From: Deltaproteobacteria bacterium CG11_big_fil_rev_8_21_14_0_20_47_16
GTDB lineage: Bacteria; UBA10199; GCA-002796325; 1-14-0-20-47-16
Assembly: GCA_002796325.1 (NCBI GenBank)
Contig: PCXA01000006.1
Span: 1-64,000 of the forward strand
DNA length: 64,000 nucleotides
Direction: 5' to 3'
Part shown: one piece after another, positions 62,659-64,000 of the stretch
Layout of the letters: the number at the start of each line of letters is the position of its first letter
How positions within the stretch are numbered: the stretch's first letter is position 1
Translations under genes and position numbers: made by a program
The notes under the pieces: model-generated
The model's database searches: none
Seen by the model: the letters and a program-made list of their open reading frames with translations, nothing else
What the model was told of the DNA's origin: nothing

Positions 62659-64000
62659 CTACTTAACACGCACTACCACGGCACCAAAATTACCCGTACC
62701 TCTGCTATATAAGCTAATTTCAGAAGGAGCGCTTGTGACGCGATAGAATTGAGAACCGCCTGGCATAACATTCGACGATGTATAGCCACGATATGTGGCA
62801 GGAACGATACCGGTTATCTGAGTACCACGTCCATCATCCGCATCTCCGAGCAGTGTCACACCTTCCCAGTTATTGGTTTCTGAATTACGGGTACGATCTT
62901 GGTAGCTGAAGCGTGGATCCTTACTCAGCCCCTGACTTCCCAGAGCCAGCGTGGCCACCCAGCGAAGATAAAACTCACCGAATTGATCAAAACTCGCATC
63001 CTTACTATCAAAAGCTGACTCAATATTACCGGCACCCTTTTGATCAGTATTCAGCAGACGTGTTACAAAACTTGTGCTTCCACTCTGCTCCATAAGATAG
63101 CGCAGGAAAAGATAACTCGCACCACGCGTACCCAGATTTGGGGATCCACCAGAAAAGAGACCATAGTTTGCAGGGTGCGCCAGGAATGTTTCATATCGCG
63201 CATAATTCTCGCGACCTTCACCAAAGAGATCTTCGCTCAGGTGAGAGAGTCCTTCGTTAAACACAGGCTCTTCAGGTGAGCCACCATGAATCAGCACATG
63301 TTGGTTATAACTAATCGCATGTTGAAATTCATGAATCAGAACAGATGGCAGTAGGTTTTCCATGGCAAAGTCTCTTGGAACGGTTTGACCATAAACAGCT
63401 GAACCATCTGGAACCAGGGTATAAATAATCTCCATACCGGGGTCATAGAGATTGGCAGCATAGAAGAAGCCTGTGATGAGGCCACCGAGAGCGGCACCCA
63501 TTTTGTTAATTTGTGGGGTCATCAGCACATTCAGGTGACCATTACCATCCACATCGGATTCACTTCCAAAGATAGCGCGTTCTTGTGGCACACGACGATC
63601 AAAGGTGTCACACAGTAACTGAACATCACTGTCTGGAAGGTCCGAGGCCGTCTTAGAAGCCACTTCGTTATCCACATAGAAGATTACATTCTGTCCAATG
63701 CACTTCGCAGTCGCTGTAACAGTTGTTGTACCAGTATTTCCCAGACTGGAAAGCACGTTGAACCGGGCTTGATCCCCAACCTGTGGTACAGCTGAAGATG
63801 CCGACGCTGCAGCAACCGATTTAGAAGCACTCACAACTGAATCATCATGATCTTCGGAAGCCGTGATCTCTTCTTGAAAACGCAGCTCCTCATGAAAACG
63901 AGCAGCCACATCTGAAAGTGCAATCTCATTCTCATGATCAGCAACTTCTTCATCCACATTCGCTGACACGCTCTTTGCCAGAACTTCACTTTCGCTACTC
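62659..64000 (-). CDS. Second M30-like zinc metallopeptidase, N-terminus beyond window
   Basis: A paralogue of the gene at 60759: 'LIHEFQHAISYNQHVLIHGG' (HEFQH zinc motif), 'FNEGLSHLSED' (third ligand Glu), 'DVDGNGHLNVLMTPQINKMG' and 'GLITGFFYAANLYDPG' line up. The frame is open to the right edge, with at least 446 residues; an internal GTG at 63969 need not be the start. The signal and lipobox are expected outside the window. A 238-bp gap with a hairpin separates the two genes. Confidence 0.8.
   Translation of the reverse strand, partial: SSESEVLAKSVSANVDEEVADHENEIALSDVAARFHEELRFQEEITASEDHDDSVVSASKSVAAASASSAVPQVGDQARFNVLSSLGNTGTTTVTATAKCIGQNVIFYVDNEVASKTASDLPDSDVQLLCDTFDRRVPQERAIFGSESDVDGNGHLNVLMTPQINKMGAALGGLITGFFYAANLYDPGMEIIYTLVPDGSAVYGQTVPRDFAMENLLPSVLIHEFQHAISYNQHVLIHGGSPEEPVFNEGLSHLSEDLFGEGRENYARYETFLAHPANYGLFSGGSPNLGTRGASYLFLRYLMEQSGSTSFVTRLLNTDQKGAGNIESAFDSKDASFDQFGEFYLRWVATLALGSQGLSKDPRFSYQDRTRNSETNNWEGVTLLGDADDGRGTQITGIVPATYRGYTSSNVMPGGSQFYRVTSAPSEISLYSRGTGNFGAVVVRVK

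Overview
The window looks like chromosome from a Gram-negative bacterium with base composition near the mid-40s percent GC (judged by eye). Outer-membrane barrels, a full lipoprotein maturation set (two Lgt copies and LspA), an FHA-type sigma-54 activator, an RCC1-repeat protein with an Asp/Thr-rich linker and a mitochondrial-type aconitase all fit a myxobacterium-like or Bdellovibrio-like ('deltaproteobacterial') lineage. There is no rRNA or ribosomal-protein phylogenetic marker I can place by eye, so this assignment is an inference.

Layout. 1-13 kb is an accessory-looking block: a divergent SelO-like protein (cut by the left edge) behind a POT peptide transporter, a divergently transcribed M20 dipeptidase, two very large proteins of unknown family (943 and 879 aa) and an amidoligase-like protein. 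13-21.7 kb holds metabolic genes: a ketol-acid reductoisomerase homologue lacking its catalytic lysine, gltX, a cold-shock-like protein, fumC, a cupin isomerase, lysA, queE and two outer-membrane proteins. 21.7-22.2 kb has tRNA-Gln(CTG), its terminator, a duplicated tRNA tail, palindromic repeats and a gene remnant. 22.2-38.4 kb contains an AsmA-like protein, DUF2147, glnA, the RCC1 protein, two M23 peptidases, the FHA activator, aconitase, DUF192, a TPR lipoprotein, gyrA, HU and two small proteins. 38.4-53.1 kb contains a TatD/radical-SAM fusion, an FAD oxidase, the gpmI-comF-suhB-TPR operon, corA, obgE-rpmA-rplU, an RNase E/G gene, and a YchJ-rimO-lipocalin-like operon. 53.1-60.1 kb is the lgt-lipoprotein-ileS-lspA-lgt-CPBP operon. 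60.2-64 kb has a small glycine-rich protein and two tandem M30-like metallopeptidases, the second cut by the right edge.

The most striking signal is a bipartite 26-bp element, GCAAC-N16-CGATA, usually with a T-run after GCAAC. Six exact copies lie just upstream of, and point towards, gene starts: the POT/SelO-like operon, both large unknown proteins, the amidoligase, the RCC1 protein and the ychJ-rimO operon. A 27-bp variant precedes a further unknown gene. Its 'GCAACTT' and 'CGATA' boxes look like the -35 and -10 of an ECF-type sigma factor. It ties most of the accessory block into one probable regulon, which is my best candidate for an undescribed system.

Two dispersed palindromic repeat families are also present, one of them translated in frame at the start of the TatD fusion.
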